Assembly: GCA_964522605.1 (NCBI GenBank)
Contig: CAZFWV010000374.1
Span: 1 to 6,604 of the forward strand
Direction: 5' to 3'
Origin: CAVZLD01 sp964522605
GTDB lineage: Bacteria; Planctomycetota; Planctomycetia; Pirellulales; Pirellulaceae
DNA: 6,604 nucleotides
Both the position numbers and the translations under genes were made by a program. Each line of letters begins with the position of its first letter. Position 1 is the first letter of the stretch. The notes beneath the pieces were generated by a model. It did no database searches. It was not told where the DNA came from and was given only the letters and a program-made list of their open reading frames with translations. This document shows positions 5,113-6,604 of this stretch, piece after piece.

Positions 5113-6537
5113 ATGGAGACGGACGGTCAACGGCGCCGAGCACAGGAGGCCCAATTGGATTGGTCGGGTAAGCGGCTGCAGCGGCGGATCGAGTTCTTGC
5201 GTCCCCTGCGATCGTCCTTGGCCGAGCAAGCCGAGCGGTTGGCTGGTTCCGTCACGTTGCCGCAGCGGAATTCGCCCCAGGAGACGTTGGTGGCCGAAGT
5301 GCTGCCCTTGGCCGACGCCTGCCGCTTCTTGGAACGCAACGCCGTCCGTCTGCTTCGTCCGCGTCGACTTTCGCGTCGCGATCGACCATTGTGGCTTGCG
5401 GGTGTGAACGTGCACGTTCATCGCCAGCCGTTTGGGGTCGTGCTGATTCTTGGCCCGGCAAACTATCCGCTCATGCTGCCGGGAATTCAGGCAATACAGG
5501 CGCTCGTCGCCGGGAATGCAGTCCTGCTGAAACCGGGCATCGGAGGGGCGGAACCGGCCAAGCAACTGGCTCAATTGATCTACGACGCGGGAGTATCGCG
5601 GGACCTGATGCATGTGCTTCCGGAGGATCCTCAGCATGCTCAGCACCTCATGCAGTCGGGCGTTGACAAGCTGATTCTGACCGGATCGGCTTCCACGGGG
5701 CGCGAGGTCTTGCGGGCGATCTCGTCTCAGCTTACACCCGCGACGATGGAGCTTTCGGGGTGTGACGCGGTGTACGTCTGTCCGGATGCGGATCTGGCGA
5801 TGGTTGCCGAGGCGATCGCGTTCGGATTGCGTTTCAACGGCAGCGCAACGTGCATCGCCCCACGTCAAGTTTATGTACCGGATGAACTGAGGTCGCCGCT
5901 TGAGCAGGCGTTACTCGCGCGAATGGGCTCGCTTCCCGCCGTGCAGGTTGGCGAAACGTTGGTTGCACGGTTGCGGGAATTCCTGCTCCACGCCGAACAG
6001 CTCGGGGCACGTCGATTGACGGGCGAGGTGGTGTCATCGACCGCCGTCCTGCCCCTGGTCCTGATTGCACCCTCGACGACGACGCCGATCTTACGTGAAG
6101 ACCTGACCGTGCCGCTCGTTGTGCTCCAACCGGTGGCGAACCTGGGTCAGGCAGTAGCGATGAACCGACTGTGCCCTTATGCTTTGGGAGCGACCGTGTT
6201 CGGGCGCCCCGAAACGGCTCGGCAACTGATCGCGCAGCTTGAGGTGGGATGCGTCGTGATGAACGATATGATCGTTCCCACGGCGGATCCGCGAGTCACG
6301 TTTGGCGGACGCAAAGCGAGCGGATTCGGTGTCACTCGCGGTGCCGAAGGATTGCTCGAGATGACGACGCCCAAGGTGGTGATTGAGCGGCGCGGACGCC
6401 AACGGCGGCACTTCCAGCCTCTGGGAGCCGCCGAAGGAGATTTGTTCGCCGCGTATCTGCGACTGGTCCATGGCATGGGCGTCCGAATGCGCGGCAGAGC
6501 AGTGTGGCAACTGCTGCGCAGCGCCTGGAAGTTGTAG
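5113..6537 (+). CDS. aldehyde dehydrogenase superfamily protein with atypical active-site surroundings
   Basis: This encodes 474 residues from the ATG at 5113. ALDH-superfamily enzymes oxidise aldehydes using NAD(P)+ through a Cys thiohemiacetal. Landmarks appear in order: GPANYPL with Asn117 (oxyanion hole), AGNAVLLKPG with Lys140 (cofactor ribose/phosphate), LTGSASTGR (189-197, the FTGS-type turn), MELSG with Glu213 (general base), NGSATCIAP with Cys247 (nucleophile), REDL with Glu329 (nicotinamide ribose), VVMND (381-385), and FGGRKASGFG (397-406) followed by the GxxGLLEMTTPK stretch. The order and spacing are as expected. Unusual points are ELSGCDA where ELGGKxP is typical, and ATC where GQxC is typical before the nucleophile. 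The N-terminal arm is short, and about 50 basic and hydrophobic residues (422-474) follow the last conserved Lys. The substrate is unknown. A TTG at 5068 would add 15 residues; the ATG, preceded by AGGGAAGG (about 5095-5102), is preferred. No operon partner is visible. Confidence 0.92.
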   Translation: METDGQRRRAQEAQLDWSGKRLQRRIEFLRPLRSSLAEQAERLAGSVTLPQRNSPQETLVAEVLPLADACRFLERNAVRLLRPRRLSRRDRPLWLAGVNVHVHRQPFGVVLILGPANYPLMLPGIQAIQALVAGNAVLLKPGIGGAEPAKQLAQLIYDAGVSRDLMHVLPEDPQHAQHLMQSGVDKLILTGSASTGREVLRAISSQLTPATMELSGCDAVYVCPDADLAMVAEAIAFGLRFNGSATCIAPRQVYVPDELRSPLEQALLARMGSLPAVQVGETLVARLREFLLHAEQLGARRLTGEVVSSTAVLPLVLIAPSTTTPILREDLTVPLVVLQPVANLGQAVAMNRLCPYALGATVFGRPETARQLIAQLEVGCVVMNDMIVPTADPRVTFGGRKASGFGVTRGAEGLLEMTTPKVVIERRGRQRRHFQPLGAAEGDLFAAYLRLVHGMGVRMRGRAVWQLLRSAWKL

Positions 6538-6604
6538 GCTGGAGGCTGGAGGCTGGAGGCTGGAGACTGGAGGCTGGAGGCTGGAGACTGGAGACTGGAG
6601 ACTG
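6537..6604 (+). repeat. heptamer tandem repeat GGCTGGA/GACTGGA, running off the window
   Basis: Nine complete 7-bp units and five bases of a tenth start at the last G of the aldehyde dehydrogenase TAG. The order is four GGCTGGA, one GACTGGA, two GGCTGGA, then two GACTGGA and GACTG. The only variation is G or A at unit position 2. The array is purine-rich on the plus strand, has no self-complementarity to act as a terminator, and its right end is outside the window. It resembles the heptanucleotide short tandem repeats (STRR) known from heterocystous cyanobacteria in form, not sequence. Confidence 0.95.

Overview
The window looks like chromosomal DNA from a planctomycete (Planctomycetota, probably a Pirellulales-type relative). 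This is inferred from moderately high GC, weak or absent Shine-Dalgarno sequences before some genes, the protein families present, and intergenic gaps holding palindromic repeats of a style I associate with Rhodopirellula-like genomes. I have no database confirmation. It appears to be a draft-assembly scaffold: 100 Ns at 3892-3991 mark a gap of unknown true length.

Left part (1-3515). A minus-strand gene (109-1209) encodes a predicted secreted lipoprotein with an alpha-helical, toroid-like repeat fold. It is divergent from a two-gene plus-strand unit: a YugP-type membrane zinc metallopeptidase (1533-2210), then an FAD-dependent amine-oxidase/desaturase-like oxidoreductase (2262-3515). The 323-bp divergent gap holds two short hairpins and a good ribosome binding site for the peptidase. 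At the extreme left, 41 bases may be the start of another minus-strand gene.

Middle (3516-5112). This is mostly non-coding and rich in repeats. It holds a 115-bp inverted-repeat element with two nested palindromes (3574-3688), a possible C-terminal gene fragment on the minus strand (3808-3891), the assembly gap, and the N-terminal 126 codons of a small minus-strand membrane protein (3992-4369) cut off by the gap. A 743-bp stretch without a convincing gene follows. It contains a 26-bp near-perfect palindrome (4719-4744) and a 147-bp element bounded by 33-bp perfect inverted repeats (4859-5005).

Right part (5113-6604). A complete aldehyde dehydrogenase superfamily gene (5113-6537) has all main catalytic positions but unusual residues around them. 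Its stop codon runs directly into a heptamer tandem array (GGCTGGA/GACTGGA) that continues past the window edge.

The genes do not form one obvious pathway. The peptidase/FAD oxidoreductase pair is the only plausible operon. I do not see a defence system, CRISPR array, prophage, tRNA or rRNA. The most unusual content is the concentration of structurally different palindromic and tandem repeats around the gap and the aldehyde dehydrogenase gene.
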